A stretch of 6,239 nucleotides of DNA from Chloroflexota bacterium. Lineage in GTDB: Bacteria > Chloroflexota > UBA11872 > VXNJ01. The notes beneath the pieces were generated by a model. The model was not told where the DNA came from. It saw only the letters and a list, made by a program, of their open reading frames with translations, and searched no databases. Both the position numbers and the translations under genes were made by a program. This document shows, piece by piece, positions 5,546 to 6,239 of this stretch (positions are counted from its first letter, which is position 1; each line of letters starts with the position of its first letter). The stretch is taken from NCBI GenBank assembly GCA_026708165.1, contig JAPOVO010000501.1:1-6239 (forward strand). Reading direction: 5' to 3'.

Positions 5546-6239
5546 TCAACTTGACTCATAACTGTAGACCCTATCCTCGAGCAGTCCGAGGTCGAGTCCA
5601 AAGTAGTAGTCGAGTATTGCCCTGAAGTGGTTAACCGAAGTAATCGAGGGATACACGGCACTCTCGCCGCCGTCGGGAAGCAGGAACGCGGCCAGGATGT
5701 CGTGGCTGATCGAGGGATCGTGTTTTTCGTGTCCGTGGTCTCCGGCGATGACGATTATCGGAGTTTGCACATTGTCGTCGATTATGGCGTCGATGACATC
5801 CAGCATTTGGCCGTTCAGCCAAATGAGCTGACCATAGAATGCTCCGGGAACCGAGGGATCGTGGTCATCCTGCCAGCTTGCCCCGTCGAAACTGACGTTT
5901 CCATGCCTGTCGAACGAATAGGGCCCATGCGGTTTTATCAAATGCGCGACTACAATCTTCGGCCCGTCCCAGGTTCCGACTTCCTTCATGAATTCCAGCC
6001 AATCGAGAGCCCGTTGCGGATGCCCGAAACCGTAAGACCTGTGTTGCGTGCCAAATTCGGGCGAGAGGAGCAGTTTCGCCACGGTTGTCTGCAAGAGCGC
6101 CGTGGTAAATCTGCCAGACAGGTGAGTTGTCCGTTCGAGCCGGAACGTTTCCCTAGTCTCCTCTCCGCTGAATAGAGTGCCCGAAGGGCTGAAGTCCACC
6201 ACGACGTGCGCGGTGCTGTTGAAATTGGTCAATTCGAAA
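5546..6239 (-). CDS. Sulfatase / LTA-synthase-like hydrolase, C-terminal part (5' end beyond the window)
   Basis: About 230 residues of the C-terminal part of an alkaline-phosphatase-superfamily enzyme. The frame is open to the right edge (codons TTC GAA TTG at 6238-6230), so the TTG at 6232 is not a credible start and the gene begins outside. About 100 residues into the visible part is HLIKPHGPYSFDRHG, the substrate-side PHxPY segment of this family. At about 164 is AGDHGHE, whose Asp and His are expected metal ligands. ISHDILAAFLLPDG and SVNHFRAILDYYFGLDLGLLEDRVY follow, a C-terminal block typical of LTA-synthase/sulfatase-like proteins. Members hydrolyse or transfer phosphate or sulfate esters, often outside the membrane behind an N-terminal transmembrane bundle. 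The visible part has no membrane segment, and the Thr/Cys nucleophile and any anchor would lie upstream, so sulfatase and phosphoglycerol transferase cannot be separated. It converges on the tRNA and GNAT side. Confidence 0.85.
   Translation of the reverse strand, partial: FELTNFNSTAHVVVDFSPSGTLFSGEETRETFRLERTTHLSGRFTTALLQTTVAKLLLSPEFGTQHRSYGFGHPQRALDWLEFMKEVGTWDGPKIVVAHLIKPHGPYSFDRHGNVSFDGASWQDDHDPSVPGAFYGQLIWLNGQMLDVIDAIIDDNVQTPIIVIAGDHGHEKHDPSISHDILAAFLLPDGGESAVYPSITSVNHFRAILDYYFGLDLGLLEDRVYSYESS

Noticed and set aside
5627..6175. Plus-strand open frame of 182 codons antisense to the sulfatase-like gene
   Set aside because: The minus-strand frame carries AGDHGHE and the family C-terminal block; the plus-strand frame shows nothing recognisable.

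Overview
The window is a moderately GC-rich, gene-dense piece of a bacterial chromosome. The gene set is a peptidyl-hydroxyglycine-lyase-like NHL propeller, a Gfo/Idh/MocA dehydrogenase, RimJ/RimL-type GNATs, a HAD hydrolase and an LTA-synthase/sulfatase-like enzyme. This mix is common in environmental Chloroflexota (SAR202/Dehalococcoidia-like) genomes, but that assignment is an impression from family content. No rRNA or marker protein is present to confirm it. There is no sign of a prophage, insertion sequence, CRISPR array or plasmid function.

Layout. On the minus strand, reading from about 3.2 kb downwards, lie the NHL/PAL-like beta-propeller (3192-2269), the Gfo/Idh/MocA oxidoreductase (2207-963, start revised to a GTG behind a strong Shine-Dalgarno) and a HAD hydrolase (757-11). 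The first two are 61 bp apart and look like one transcription unit. The HAD gene follows after a 205-bp gap that holds a possible weak terminator and its own promoter-like sequence, so it is probably transcribed separately. A 235-bp divergent intergenic region (3193-3427) separates them from a plus-strand gene (3428-5065). That gene encodes three complete GNAT acetyltransferase domains in one polypeptide, an exact tandem array with a 175-residue step. Downstream on the plus strand is a tRNA-Thr(TGT) gene (5244-5315). A 230-bp non-coding stretch with an imperfect stem-loop follows. The window ends in the C-terminal part of a sulfatase/LTA-synthase-like hydrolase on the minus strand (5546 to beyond the right edge).

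How the genes relate. The propeller and the NAD(P)-dependent dehydrogenase may act in one small-molecule (sugar or polyol-like) pathway, but the substrate cannot be read from the sequence. The remaining genes look like independent housekeeping or accessory functions. The most unusual element is the triple-GNAT protein: its middle domain has lost residues that domains 1 and 3 keep in the acetyl-CoA-binding motif. Also notable are a PAL-type active-site set in a propeller with no hydroxylase partner in view, and a HAD hydrolase whose second motif-I aspartate is replaced by histidine.
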